Positions 24,701 to 32,404 of a stretch of DNA of 64,000 nt are shown in pieces. The position numbers and the translations under genes were made by a program. This DNA is from Leucobacter sp. UCMA 4100 (GTDB taxonomy: Bacteria > Actinomycetota > Actinomycetes > Actinomycetales > Microbacteriaceae). The stretch covers positions 310,001 to 374,000 of the forward strand of contig NZ_JAFEUS010000002.1 of assembly GCF_027853335.1 (NCBI RefSeq). Reading direction: 5' to 3'. A model generated the notes under the pieces. The model saw nothing but the letters and a program-made list of their open reading frames with translations, did not search any database and had not been told where the DNA came from. Numbering within the stretch: the first letter of the stretch is position 1; the number at the start of each line of letters is the position of its first letter.

Positions 24701-25459
24701 CTACGCTACCGTTGCCACGAGCGTCGTCACGCTCGTTGCTTCAGTCGGCTGAGCCCCGAATGCATAGTCAGCGTGCACCGTCACGGTTTCAGCGCCGAGC
24801 TTCTCAAGCAGGAGCCGCATTTCTTCAACACCCCAGAACCGCAGGGTGAAACGTTGCAGTTCTTGCTGCTCGAGTACCGGGCCGTTCCACCGTTCGTATC
24901 GCAGCTGCTGCGTCAGTCGCTGCGCACTAAAATCACGTTCTTCGATGCTGCTCACGAGCGTCAGCGTATGGGCGCCATCTTGCCAGCTGCGCGCAGGCCC
25001 AGCAGGTTCTGCGAGGCCAGCGAGCGAGTCGAGATCGAGCACGAGCCTGCCACCGGGGGCAAGCTGCGAGAGCATCTTACGAAGCGCCTCTCTGGTCTCG
25101 TCGAAGGTTGCAATGAGCTGAATGGAACCCGCTGGAACAACAATCGCTTCGTACTGCTCAGGCCACGCCTGCTCTCCGAAGGCAGCCACCGCGAGCCTCG
25201 CCCGAACACCCGCCCTTGCGGCTTCTCGCTCGCAGATCGCGAGCATGTGTTCTGACGGGTCGGTGCCGCTCACCATAAAACCACGTTGCAGCATCGGGAT
25301 GAGAAACCGGCCGCTTCCCACCGCTGGCTCAAGGATCGGGCCCGTGCAGCCGTCAAGCAGCTCTGCATAAAACTCAATGTCGCCAAATGAGTGGCCCGTC
25401 GGTTTATCGAGTTCATAAACCCGTGCGGCCAGGGATTCATAGACATTCGCTGTACTCAT
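24701..25459 (-). CDS. Class I SAM-dependent methyltransferase
   Basis: A 252-residue cytoplasmic protein with a Rossmann-type methyltransferase core. Motif I is ILEPAVGSGRFLIPML near residue 42, followed by VSGTDPSEHMLAICE near 64 and the later motif LAPGGRLVLDLDS near 136. The last 100 residues form a beta-rich domain usual in methyltransferase type 11/25 proteins. The substrate cannot be assigned. Two starts are possible: ATG 25459 is used, and a GTG one codon earlier is equally near the TAGACT -10 box upstream. The gene is read toward the small SPOR-like gene. Confidence 0.85.
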   Translation of the reverse strand: MSTANVYESLAARVYELDKPTGHSFGDIEFYAELLDGCTGPILEPAVGSGRFLIPMLQRGFMVSGTDPSEHMLAICEREAARAGVRARLAVAAFGEQAWPEQYEAIVVPAGSIQLIATFDETREALRKMLSQLAPGGRLVLDLDSLAGLAEPAGPARSWQDGAHTLTLVSSIEERDFSAQRLTQQLRYERWNGPVLEQQELQRFTLRFWGVEEMRLLLEKLGAETVTVHADYAFGAQPTEATSVTTLVATVA

Positions 25460-25519
25460 CACGCTTCAGTCTATGGCAGAACACGCGCAAAACCCTCGCC
25501 GTCTGAGCAATCACACCAC

Positions 25520-25531
25520 TACACTTTTACC
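25520..25531 (+). promoter_or_regulatory. -10 box with leaderless start
   Basis: TACACT (25520-25525) lies six bases before the ATG at 25532. There is no ribosome-binding site in front of this ATG. Confidence 0.45.
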
Positions 25532-25711
25532 ATGGAAGACTACGTCTCAACGGGTGTGTTCTGGTTCACCCTCGCACTCATCAACGCAGGGCTCGCCGAG
25601 AGCAAAAACCGTTCACGTTTGAACTGGTTTCTCATCAGCCTCCTGCTCGGGCCCGTCGCGACGCTCATGATCGTGGTCACCGAAAAGCCCGTGGGTCGAG
25701 TGATGCGATGA
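25532..25711 (+). CDS. Small membrane protein, hypothetical
   Basis: A 59-residue protein starting MEDYVSTGVFWFTLALINAG, with two hydrophobic stretches (about residues 7-21 and 31-48) around a basic loop SKNRSRLNW. Both ends are probably cytoplasmic or it may form a hairpin. The stop overlaps the ATG of the following VOC gene (ATGA), which supports real translation. A longer upstream frame is possible, but the -10-like box at 25520 argues for this ATG. No family or function is recognised. Confidence 0.7.
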   Translation: MEDYVSTGVFWFTLALINAGLAESKNRSRLNWFLISLLLGPVATLMIVVTEKPVGRVMR

Positions 25712-26091
25712 GCTTCGCACACCACAGCATCAACTACCTCGAGTTGACCGTGACCGACCTGGCAGCAGCAAAAGCCTTCTACGGCGAGGCCTTCGGCTGG
25801 CAATTCGTCGATTACGGGCCCGGCTACTCGGGCATTCTCGCCGTGGCCGATCAGCAAACATCGTCGGGTGAATCGTACGAGGTCGGCGGGCTTGCCGAGG
25901 CTGAAGACCCGCCACAGTCAGGCGGCCCCTTCGTCATTCTGTTCTCACACGACCTCGAGGCAAGCCAGCGAGCAGTCGAAACCGCGGGCGGCACGATCAC
26001 CGTCGCCCCGTATGCGTTTCCGGGTGGCAAGCGGTTTCACTTCGCCGACCCGAGTGGCAACGAGCTTGGTGTGTGGGCACTGCCCGAATAG
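25708..26091 (+). CDS. VOC family (glyoxalase/bleomycin resistance-like) protein
   Basis: A 127-residue vicinal-oxygen-chelate protein. The start MSFAHHSINYLELTVTDLAAAKAFY and the ending KRFHFADPSGNELGVWA are typical of small glyoxalase-like members, with metal or substrate contacts expected from the paired beta-alpha-beta-beta-beta units. It could act as a lyase, a dioxygenase-like enzyme or a binding protein; the substrate is not evident. It is translationally coupled by ATGA to the small membrane protein before it. Confidence 0.88.
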   Translation: MSFAHHSINYLELTVTDLAAAKAFYGEAFGWQFVDYGPGYSGILAVADQQTSSGESYEVGGLAEAEDPPQSGGPFVILFSHDLEASQRAVETAGGTITVAPYAFPGGKRFHFADPSGNELGVWALPE

Positions 26092-26134
26092 GAGCGTTCC
26101 AGGCCTCGTTCGGTTCACCACCCATCGTGCCCGC

Positions 26135-26623
26135 TCACGCTTTGCGCGCGATCACTGGGTATGGCGTGAGCGGCGCGAGCTGAGGCCGATGCGGCCGGCG
26201 AGCCGCGAGTGCGCGCTCACGGGCGTGAATGGCCGCGTCGATCCGCTGCGCGTCTTCTCGCTCTTCGCGCGCACGCGGGAGCCGCCATGCGGTATTCGGG
26301 GCAGGAATCGCAGGCTCTTTCTCCCAGCCGCCCTCAGCACCGGCGGCTCTGGCCGTCCAACGGCTGAGGCTCGCCCACGACTCTCGCCCGCCCTGCACCC
26401 CCTGCCCCGCGCGTGACTGCCAATGGCCGACGCTGAGCCCTACAGTGCGCACCGCCGCGGCAACCTCAAGAAGCGAGACAGAGGCGCCCCACACTCGCGC
26501 CGAAAGCACCTCGCCTGCCGAGTCGTGCACCGTTGCCACGGTGCTTGCGCCCTCGTGAATCACGATGAGCATGGTTGCTCGCTGATCGCTGAGCTGAAGT
26601 TCTGGGTTCCACATGCTGCTCAT
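26135..26623 (-). CDS. Hypothetical protein
   Basis: A 162-residue protein with no family recognised. The N-terminal half looks like a compact beta-rich domain (LQLSDQRATMLIVIHEG, then STVATVHDSAGEVLSARVW). The C-terminal half, from about residue 75, is rich in Arg, Ala, Trp and Pro and probably disordered. GC at third codon positions is very high along the whole frame, as in its neighbours, which supports a real gene over the competing plus-strand frames. The start is one of two adjacent ATGs at 26626 and 26623, both with a weak ribosome-binding site. Confidence 0.55.
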   Translation of the reverse strand: MSSMWNPELQLSDQRATMLIVIHEGASTVATVHDSAGEVLSARVWGASVSLLEVAAAVRTVGLSVGHWQSRAGQGVQGGRESWASLSRWTARAAGAEGGWEKEPAIPAPNTAWRLPRAREEREDAQRIDAAIHARERALAARRPHRPQLAPLTPYPVIARKA

Positions 26624-26741
26624 CATGCACCCAACCACCGACACACAAACCATCTGCGCCGTCACGCCGTGGCATCGAAAAGCCACGATGCACAGTGCTA
26701 GGGTGTGTGCGTATGAGACATTGTCGTCAAGGAGGCACTTC

Positions 26742-26990
26742 GTGAACCCCGTGTCAGGCTCCCATTTGCTCGCTGGCTACCCGCTCACGGTTGCGGCCGT
26801 TGCCCTCATTATGTTCGCGCTCTTTGTCGCGGCGGTCACCACACTCATGCGCACCCAGTCAGAGCACTCGGTCAGCGAGATTTGTCTGTGGCTGCTCGTC
26901 ATTTTCTTCGTGCCGGTCGTCGGCCCACTCGCCTTCTTGAGTGTCGCCGTCAAGCGCCACCATAGCGACCGAAGGCAGGGCATCGCTTAG
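26742..26990 (+). CDS. PLDc_N-like small membrane protein
   Basis: An 82-residue protein with two membrane segments (about residues 13-36 and 47-68) joined by a short polar loop with TLMRTQSEHSVSE, and a basic tail. The second segment, LWLLVIFFVPVVGPLAFL, matches the phospholipase D nuclease N-terminal domain that occurs alone in many actinobacterial small proteins. The GTG at 26742 follows AAGGAGG by six bases; an upstream ATG frame has no such site. The function is unknown. The stop lies inside a hairpin that also faces the opposite gene. Confidence 0.78.
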   Translation: MNPVSGSHLLAGYPLTVAAVALIMFALFVAAVTTLMRTQSEHSVSEICLWLLVIFFVPVVGPLAFLSVAVKRHHSDRRQGIA

Positions 26991-27001
26991 CGACCCCTGC
27001 C
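26974..27001. terminator. Hairpin between convergent genes
   Basis: GGCAGGG and CCCTGCC with an inner TCGC/GCGA pairing (26974-27001) form a stem over the stop codon of the PLDc_N-like gene and before the end of the ABC permease gene on the other strand. It has no clear T tract. Confidence 0.5.
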
Positions 27002-27013
27002 CCGATCATCGGG

Positions 27014-27724
27014 CTAGCGCACCGAGGTACGCCTCATGCAGGCCCAGGTACCAATGAGCGCGAGCGCCGCGATGCCGAGCGTCATGAGCGCAAGTTTCAG
27101 CCCGGTCATCCAGGCAACGATGTCGGCGAAGTACGGCACCGCAATGAGCACGCCTACCGCGAGCAACAGGCCGAGCGCGAGTCCAAGCACGAGTGGACCT
27201 TTCGCCCCGAAGCGCACCCAGATTGCTCCAAAAACGCTGCCAATGGTGAGGCATAAGAACACGCCGATAAACGACGTCGCGATCAGCGTCCAGAGGTTCC
27301 CCGAACCGAGCACGGCCACATCAAAAACGTACAGGTCGAAGAACCAGTGCCCGGTGACGAGCTCAAGCAGCAGGAGCACCGCGAGCACGGCAGTGATAAA
27401 TGCGGCGTGAATGAGACTCGCGAGCGCAGTGCCAGCGACGTACGCGCGACGGGTGGTGCCGAGCGCGAGCGCAAACGGGAAGGTCGTTGCGACGGCCTGC
27501 ACACCGTAATAAATGAGAAAGCCGGGAAGCGACCACATGATGCCAGCGTTATTTCGCGCCCCGGCCGCGTACTCGGGGTTGCTGGGGTCGAGCCCCGCCC
27601 GCTGGAGAGCGAGCGCGATGATGAGCGAGACGACCCACACGATAACAATGATGCCGAGCGGGGTCGCAAGGGCGGTGCCGGGCTTATTGAAATGCAGCCT
27701 CGTGACGGTGATGACCCGGTTCAT
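27014..27724 (-). CDS. ABC transporter membrane protein (YtrC/D-like)
   Basis: A 236-residue membrane protein with six predicted membrane segments. No conserved binding-protein-dependent permease loop is present, which fits the ABC-2 like permeases paired with YtrA-type regulators. The start overlaps the end of the ATPase gene by four bases. Together with the ATPase and the GntR regulator it forms an operon. The exported substrate is unknown; related systems respond to cell-wall-active compounds or antimicrobial peptides, but that is only an analogy. Confidence 0.8.
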   Translation of the reverse strand: MNRVITVTRLHFNKPGTALATPLGIIVIVWVVSLIIALALQRAGLDPSNPEYAAGARNNAGIMWSLPGFLIYYGVQAVATTFPFALALGTTRRAYVAGTALASLIHAAFITAVLAVLLLLELVTGHWFFDLYVFDVAVLGSGNLWTLIATSFIGVFLCLTIGSVFGAIWVRFGAKGPLVLGLALGLLLAVGVLIAVPYFADIVAWMTGLKLALMTLGIAALALIGTWACMRRTSVR

Positions 27725-28635
27725 GATGCGTTCCCTTCGGTGTGTGCCCCGTTACCGTTCTCGTAGGCTTCGGCAAGGCCGTATGCGGCAACGAGTTCTT
27801 GCAATGAGACGGCGGTAAGGTCGAGGCCGGCCTCGACCGCGAGTTCACGCTCCTCGCGTGACAGCGTTCCCTCAACGATCGCGGTTGCGAGGCCGCCGAC
27901 GGTACGCCGCGAGATGACCTTTCGCCCCTCGAGAAACGGGGTAAGGGCCGTTACTCTGCCCGCAACGCCATAGACGCTGCCCCTCAGGCTCTCAACGTCG
28001 GCGTCTTGCACCACCCTGCCCCGGTCGAGCACGATGACTCGCTCAAGCAGCCGATCCATCTCGTCGATGAGGTGCGTCGAGAGCACGATCGTGCGCGGAT
28101 GCTCCTGGTAATCGCGCAGGAGCACGTCGTAGAAAATCGACCGTGCGGTCGCGTCGAGCCCGAGGTACGGCTCATCGAAAAAGGTGATCGGCGCCCGCGA
28201 AGCAAGCCCAATGACGATACCAACCGCCGAGAGCTGACCCCGCGAGAGCTTGCGTATCTGGGTTTTTGCGGGAATGCGAAAGAGCCCAATGAGTTCATCG
28301 GCCAGTTCCTGCGACCAGTTGGGCGCAAAGAGCTTCGCCGCTCTGACGGCGTGGCCGAGCTTGTAGTCATCCGGGTAGCGTTGGTTGTCTCGAATAAAGC
28401 ACATCTCTGAGAGAATCGGTGCCCGTTCGAAGGGCTCCTGACCCTGCACGAGCAGCTCGCCAGAGGTTGCGAGGTCCTGAGCCGTAATGAGCGCCATCAG
28501 CGTAGTCTTGCCTGCGCCATTGCGCCCGAGCAGGCCCGTGATGGTGTTGGTCTGGAACGAAACGGTGACGTCATCGAGTGCGACGGTGTCGCGATAACGC
28601 CGGGTGAGATTGCGGGTTTCAATCGCGTTCGTCAT
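27721..28635 (-). CDS. ABC transporter ATP-binding protein
   Basis: A 304-residue ATPase. Walker A is GLLGRNGAGKTTLMAL near residue 33, Walker B ITFFDEPYLGLDA near 150 and the switch histidine VLSTHLIDEMDRL near 185. The signature motif is LSRGQLSAV rather than LSGGQ, a change seen in some ABC-2 exporters. The ATG at 28633-28635 has AGGAGG eight bases before it and lies 17 bases inside the end of the GntR gene. A longer frame upstream is therefore not used. It pairs with the membrane protein at 27014. Confidence 0.9.
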   Translation of the reverse strand: MTNAIETRNLTRRYRDTVALDDVTVSFQTNTITGLLGRNGAGKTTLMALITAQDLATSGELLVQGQEPFERAPILSEMCFIRDNQRYPDDYKLGHAVRAAKLFAPNWSQELADELIGLFRIPAKTQIRKLSRGQLSAVGIVIGLASRAPITFFDEPYLGLDATARSIFYDVLLRDYQEHPRTIVLSTHLIDEMDRLLERVIVLDRGRVVQDADVESLRGSVYGVAGRVTALTPFLEGRKVISRRTVGGLATAIVEGTLSREERELAVEAGLDLTAVSLQELVAAYGLAEAYENGNGAHTEGNAS

Positions 28636-29002
28636 GATCTGCCTCCTGAGCAGCCTGGTCTTCAATGAGTGAGTGAAGGTGCTGCGCCGAAATACCGAGC
28701 GCCGCAGCCTCACGCAGGAGTGGCTTCACATACTGGTCGATGAAAGCACCCTGCCTGGTCTCGCCGATGCGCTCTTTCGCACCGGGAAGAACGAACATTC
28801 CGAGCCCGCGTCGCTTCTCGAGCACGCCGCGATCAACAAGCTCGTTGAGCCCCTTGCCCGCGGTCGCCGGGTTGATTCGGTGAAAGGCGGCGAGTTCATT
28901 CGTCGAGGGCACCTGGTCTCCCTCTTCGTACACTCCACGCAAAATCGCATCGGCCAAAGCGTCAGCGAGCTGCAGAAAGATCGGCCTTGTTTCGTCAAAC
29001 AC
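28619..29002 (-). CDS. GntR family regulator, YtrA subfamily
   Basis: A 127-residue regulator with a GntR winged helix (FDETRPIFLQLADALADAIL, then DQVPSTNELAAFHRINPATAGKGLNELVDRGVL) and only a short helical tail, which is the YtrA layout. It is first in an operon with an ABC ATPase and membrane protein, the usual YtrA partners. GTG 29000-29002 is chosen because GGGAGGG lies four bases before it; the TTG at 29021-29023 has none. A perfect inverted repeat at 29025-29048 just upstream is the likely operator, so self-repression is expected. Confidence 0.85.
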   Translation of the reverse strand: MFDETRPIFLQLADALADAILRGVYEEGDQVPSTNELAAFHRINPATAGKGLNELVDRGVLEKRRGLGMFVLPGAKERIGETRQGAFIDQYVKPLLREAAALGISAQHLHSLIEDQAAQEADHDERD

Positions 29003-29024
29003 GGCACCCTCCCATCTGTTCAAT

Positions 29025-29048
29025 GGTTCATTACTTCACTAATGAACC
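29025..29048. promoter_or_regulatory. Candidate GntR (YtrA-type) operator
   Basis: GGTTCATTA (29025-29033) and TAATGAACC (29040-29048) form a perfect 9-bp inverted repeat around CTTCAC. It lies 23 bases before the regulator start and so covers its promoter. Confidence 0.65.
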
Positions 29049-29280
29049 TATGCGGTTAACGCCCCTGGTGTCAAGCTCGAAATGCCAACACACTCGCGGA
29101 TCATCGCCGCCTCCCCTCCCGCTCACGCTCCGAGGGGCAGCCGGCAAAGCCTTCACCGAGTGTTCTCGTGCGCGCTAAGCCTCGCCCGAGTAGGCTCGTA
29201 TACATAGGGCTAACCCCTCGTTATCGCCAGCCCGTTTCATATCAGCTGGCGCGAACAGTGCAGCAACTAAAGGAGATTCA

Positions 29281-30657
29281 ATGTCGAACTATCGCGTTCA
29301 AAACCCCGCCACCGGCGAAGTCATCGAGTCGTTTGCGACCGCGACTGACGCCGAGATCGAGCAGAAGCTCGCCGCAGCCGATGCGGTTTATCGTGAGTGG
29401 CGTGAACGCAGCGTGCAGGAGCGCGCGGCAGTCGTGAAGCGCGTCGCCGAGCTCTTCGAGGAGCGCAAGCAAGAACTCGCCGAGATCATCGCGCTGGAGA
29501 TGGGCAAGTCGCTGCCCGAATCAATCGACGAGGTCGAGTTCGCACGCGACATTATCGAGTACTACGCGGTCTACGGCCCCGGGCTCATCACCGATGCCGA
29601 GATTCCCAGCACGATTCCGGGCAAGGCCGTCATGGAATACCGCCCCATCGGAGCGCTCGTGGGCGTCATGCCGTGGAACTTCCCTTACTACCAGGTGGCC
29701 CGTTTTGCGGCACCGAACCTCGTGCTCGGCAACACGATTTTGCTCAAGCACGCCGACATTTGCGCTCGTTCTTCGCTCGCGGTACAGGCGATCATGGAAG
29801 AGGCCGGAGTGCCCGTCGGCGGTTACCAGAACGTCTTCGCCTCACACGATCAAATCGCGACGATGATCGCCGATCCGCGTGTGCAGGGCGTTTCGCTCAC
29901 CGGTTCAGAGCGGGCCGGTGCGATCATCGGCGAGCAGGCGGGGCGCAACCTCAAGAAGTGCGTACTCGAGCTTGGCGGCATCGACCCCATGGTCGTGCTT
30001 GACGCCGATGACGTTGCAGCGGTTGCCCGCGACGCGTGGGAATTCCGCGTCTACAACGGCGGCCAGGTGTGCAACTCAAACAAGCGCATGATCGTCATGG
30101 ACGACATCTACGACGAGTTCGTTGCCGAGCTCACGAAACTCGCGACAGGCCTCACCCCCGGCGACCAACTGAACCTCGCCGAGGGCGAGTTCGCTCCCCT
30201 CTCGTCTCGCGCCGCCGCTGAGACGGTCAACGAGCAGGTGCAGCGCGCCGTGGCAGCGGGCGCCACCCTCGTCACAGGAGGCGTGCTTTCTGAAGGCCCC
30301 GCCGCCTACTTCTCCCCCGCTGTGCTCACCGATGTGCCCCGCGACTCGGCCTCGTATCGCGAAGAGATCTTCGGCCCCGTCGCGACCGTGTACCGCGTCT
30401 CGAGCGACGAAGAAGCTCTCGCGCTCGCGAACGATTGCGACCTGGGCCTTGGAGGCTCGGTCTTCTCGACTGACGAGGCACGCGCTGCCCGTGTCGCCTC
30501 ACAGCTCGAGGTTGGCATGGCTCACGTCAACATCATCGCCGCAGAGGCCGCAGAGATCCCCTTCGGTGGCGTCAAGCGCTCGGGTTACGGCCGCGAGATG
30601 GGCCCCGTCGGCATCGGCGAGTTCGCGAACAAGCGCCTCTTCTTCGTCGCGAAGTAG
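29281..30657 (+). CDS. Aldehyde dehydrogenase, succinate-semialdehyde dehydrogenase-like
   Basis: A 458-residue NAD(P)-dependent enzyme. The cofactor fold includes MPWNFPYYQVARFAAPNLV near residue 130, the glutamate is in LELGGIDPMVVLD near 228, and the catalytic cysteine is in GGQVCNSNKRM near 262. The C-terminal FGGVKRSGYGREMG is also typical. It is most like the succinate-semialdehyde group that lacks a strict N-terminal extension, but the natural aldehyde is unknown. AAAGGAG lies upstream of the ATG. It is a paralogue of the gene at 52173, sharing the MPWNFPYYQ and SLTGSERAGAI segments. A strong hairpin follows at 30673. Confidence 0.92.
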   Translation: MSNYRVQNPATGEVIESFATATDAEIEQKLAAADAVYREWRERSVQERAAVVKRVAELFEERKQELAEIIALEMGKSLPESIDEVEFARDIIEYYAVYGPGLITDAEIPSTIPGKAVMEYRPIGALVGVMPWNFPYYQVARFAAPNLVLGNTILLKHADICARSSLAVQAIMEEAGVPVGGYQNVFASHDQIATMIADPRVQGVSLTGSERAGAIIGEQAGRNLKKCVLELGGIDPMVVLDADDVAAVARDAWEFRVYNGGQVCNSNKRMIVMDDIYDEFVAELTKLATGLTPGDQLNLAEGEFAPLSSRAAAETVNEQVQRAVAAGATLVTGGVLSEGPAAYFSPAVLTDVPRDSASYREEIFGPVATVYRVSSDEEALALANDCDLGLGGSVFSTDEARAARVASQLEVGMAHVNIIAAEAAEIPFGGVKRSGYGREMGPVGIGEFANKRLFFVAK

Positions 30658-30672
30658 CGCGCCTTCTTTTGG

Positions 30673-30706
30673 CGGCCAGCCGTGCGTTCCTTCGCGCGGC
30701 TGGCCG
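30673..30706 (+). terminator. Terminator downstream of aldehyde dehydrogenase
   Basis: CGGCCAGCCGTGCG and CGCGCGGCTGGCCG pair with a TTCCTT loop (30673-30706), sixteen bases after the stop. No T tract follows. Confidence 0.65.
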
Positions 30707-30745
30707 TTGGCGCGCTCGTGCCTGCTGACCCCTGCCGCGTTCCTT

Positions 30746-30807
30746 GAAAGTGTTGGCAATTTTGCCCCATTTCGGGCCGATTTCACGGCAAAAGTGCAAA
30801 CAATTTC
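30746..30807. repeat. 62-bp inverted-repeat element, copy 1
   Basis: Two 18-nt arms (30746-30763 and 30790-30807) pair at 15 of 18 positions around a 26-nt spacer. A second copy with nearly identical arms and the same spacer length lies at 46494-46555 in the opposite orientation. It occupies the gap between the aldehyde dehydrogenase terminator and the DUF2510 gene. Its base composition is much more A/T-rich than its surroundings. No known element is recognised. Confidence 0.7.
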
Positions 30808-30883
30808 GCGAGAGGGAGCGGATCCGCGCCCGAGCCCGCACGCAAGCCCGGGGCCAGCCCCTACCCGACAGCCAAGCGGCGGA

Positions 30884-31222
30884 TCATCTCGGCTTACGAA
30901 TCTCGTCAACGATTGCGCCGAACGCAAGCCAGATGATCCACAGGGTAATCCCTACCCCAATGCACCAGATGCCGATGCCTGCGAGTGCAAAGTGAGCCCT
31001 TGAAAAGGCCAACGCGATGGCCCCAAGCACCACGATAATCCAAGCGAGGTGGCCGATCGTGGCAAGTTTTGCGTTGCCGTACTTCTCTTTGTACTGCGCT
31101 TTCTGCCAGGCCCTGACCTCTTTCTCGGTCTGCTTATCAGCCCAGCTCGCACCGTCCCACCATTGGTTCTTGCCTGCGTCGTTCACGTACCAGCCCGGCT
31201 CTGGGCTCTGTTGTTGCGTCAT
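30884..31222 (-). CDS. DUF2510 domain membrane protein
   Basis: A 112-residue protein. The N-terminal PEPGWYVNDAGKNQWWDGASWAD is the DUF2510 motif, a short domain of unknown role found at the ends of actinobacterial membrane proteins. A charged linker follows, then two membrane segments (about residues 53-72 and 78-105). The ATG at 31222 is chosen over upstream frames that would read into the rnpB gene. The gene follows rnpB on the same strand, with 48 bases between. No further function can be given. Confidence 0.82.
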   Translation of the reverse strand: MTQQQSPEPGWYVNDAGKNQWWDGASWADKQTEKEVRAWQKAQYKEKYGNAKLATIGHLAWIIVVLGAIALAFSRAHFALAGIGIWCIGVGITLWIIWLAFGAIVDEIRKPR

Positions 31223-31269
31223 GGTCTTAACCATAAGCCAGCTTTTGCGCTCGGCGAAAGAGGGCGGAA

Positions 31270-31627
31270 TGGGCCAGATCATACGCCGGGTTCTGTGCGA
31301 CGGCGAGCCGTCGTGACGACCATCTCTCTCGGGGTACCGTTGCCGGCACCCTCTAGCAACCAACCCGAAGACTCAGCGGGGAGCGTCATCGCCTTCTGTT
31401 CGGTCTTGCTCCAAACGAGGTTTACCTAGCCGCCCGTGTCACCACGGGCGCTGGTGAGCTCTTACCTCACCCTTTCAGCCTTACCCGGGCCGAAGCCCTG
31501 GCGGTCTACTCTCTGTTGCACTTTCTCGCGGGTTGCCCCGGGTGGGCGTTACCCACCGTTCTCCCCTGCGGAGCCCGGACGTTCCTCGGCGGGGTCAAGC
31601 CCCGACGCGGTCGCCTCACCGACCCAT
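31270..31627 (-). ncRNA. rnpB: RNase P RNA, class A
   Basis: The RNA component of RNase P, which trims the 5' ends of tRNA precursors. The minus strand shows the conserved GAGGAACGTCCGGGCTCC near the 5' end, GGGTAACGCCCACC soon after and the 3'-proximal ACAGAACCCGGC. TGGGTC at the 5' end can pair with GGCCCA at the 3' end, which sets the approximate ends (P1). The gene lies 44 bases after the zinc-ribbon-like gene, an order common in actinobacteria. No good alternative coding frame exists here. Confidence 0.92.
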
Positions 31628-31671
31628 TCCTAGGTTCTACTGTAGCGGGTTTCGCGGATCCCAGCGAGCCT

Positions 31672-32400
31672 CTACTCGGCAGCGTCGCGCACGAGAATCG
31701 CGCCGCTCGTCGGGCAGAAGAAGAGTTCGTCGGCCGGAGTGTTGCGCGCGGTTTGCAGGTCGGCCGGGTCAAGCTCCATGTTGCTGCCTTCTGAGACCGT
31801 GCCACGCAGTCGCGCAGCGCCGATCCCGTAGCGTTCGCGCGTGCGCTCGTACACTTCGAGTACGGGCCCCTGCACCTCGGCAGCGAGGCCGGCGCGCTCC
31901 TCGTCGAGCGCTGCGAGTTCTTCGGCGATCTGCTGTTCTGCCTGGTGAATGGCGTCGCGCAACCGCTGCACCTCGGCGTCGACGTCTGAGACGTCAACAA
32001 CGCTCAGCGTGAACTGCCCCTCGGCAGCCTCGGCTTGCTCCATGAGTTCAAGCTGGCGCTCTTCGAGCACTCCGCGGCGGCGTACCAGGGTGTCGAGCTC
32101 TTCTTGAAACGCGCTCGCCTCTTTCGCCTGGGTACTCGCTGCGAGACGCTCTGATGAGCGCTGGTGTCGCTGTTCGACGGTCGCGACCTCTTCTTCGACG
32201 CGTTGCAGCTCACCACGAGCCTCTTCAACCGTGCGCTGAGCACGCATGAAGTTTGCCCGAACCTCACGCTGGCGTTCGGCGATCGCCTCAAGCTCGGCAC
32301 GCTCTGGCAGTTGCTTGTGGCGGCGGTTCAGGCGCAGTTTGTGGGTGTCAAGGCTCTGCAATTCGAGCAGGAGCTGCTGTTGGCGAGGGCTAGCTTTCAT
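31672..32400 (-). CDS. C4-type zinc-ribbon-like coiled-coil protein (DUF164 type), zinc site lost
   Basis: A 242-residue protein with a long antiparallel coiled coil (about residues 5-185) and a small C-terminal domain. In related proteins the end has two CxxC pairs that bind zinc. Here the first pair is replaced by GTVSEGSN and the second is FFCPTSGAILVRD, so only one cysteine is left. The role of the family is not settled; nucleic-acid binding has been suggested. The gene sits between a Nif3 gene (4 bases away) and rnpB. TAGGCT, six bases before the ATG and inside the Nif3 gene end, may give it its own leaderless transcript. Confidence 0.85.
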   Translation of the reverse strand: MKASPRQQQLLLELQSLDTHKLRLNRRHKQLPERAELEAIAERQREVRANFMRAQRTVEEARGELQRVEEEVATVEQRHQRSSERLAASTQAKEASAFQEELDTLVRRRGVLEERQLELMEQAEAAEGQFTLSVVDVSDVDAEVQRLRDAIHQAEQQIAEELAALDEERAGLAAEVQGPVLEVYERTRERYGIGAARLRGTVSEGSNMELDPADLQTARNTPADELFFCPTSGAILVRDAAE

Positions 32401-32404
32401 GCCT

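Noticed and set aside
30746-30807. Rho-independent terminator for the 62-bp element
   Set aside because: The arms are 26 bases apart and rich in A and T, and no T run follows. The real hairpin of the upstream gene lies at 30673-30706.
31240-31640. Several open frames inside the RNase P RNA region
   Set aside because: The sequence matches class A RNase P RNA by its conserved core and end pairing. The frames have no starts with ribosome-binding sites.
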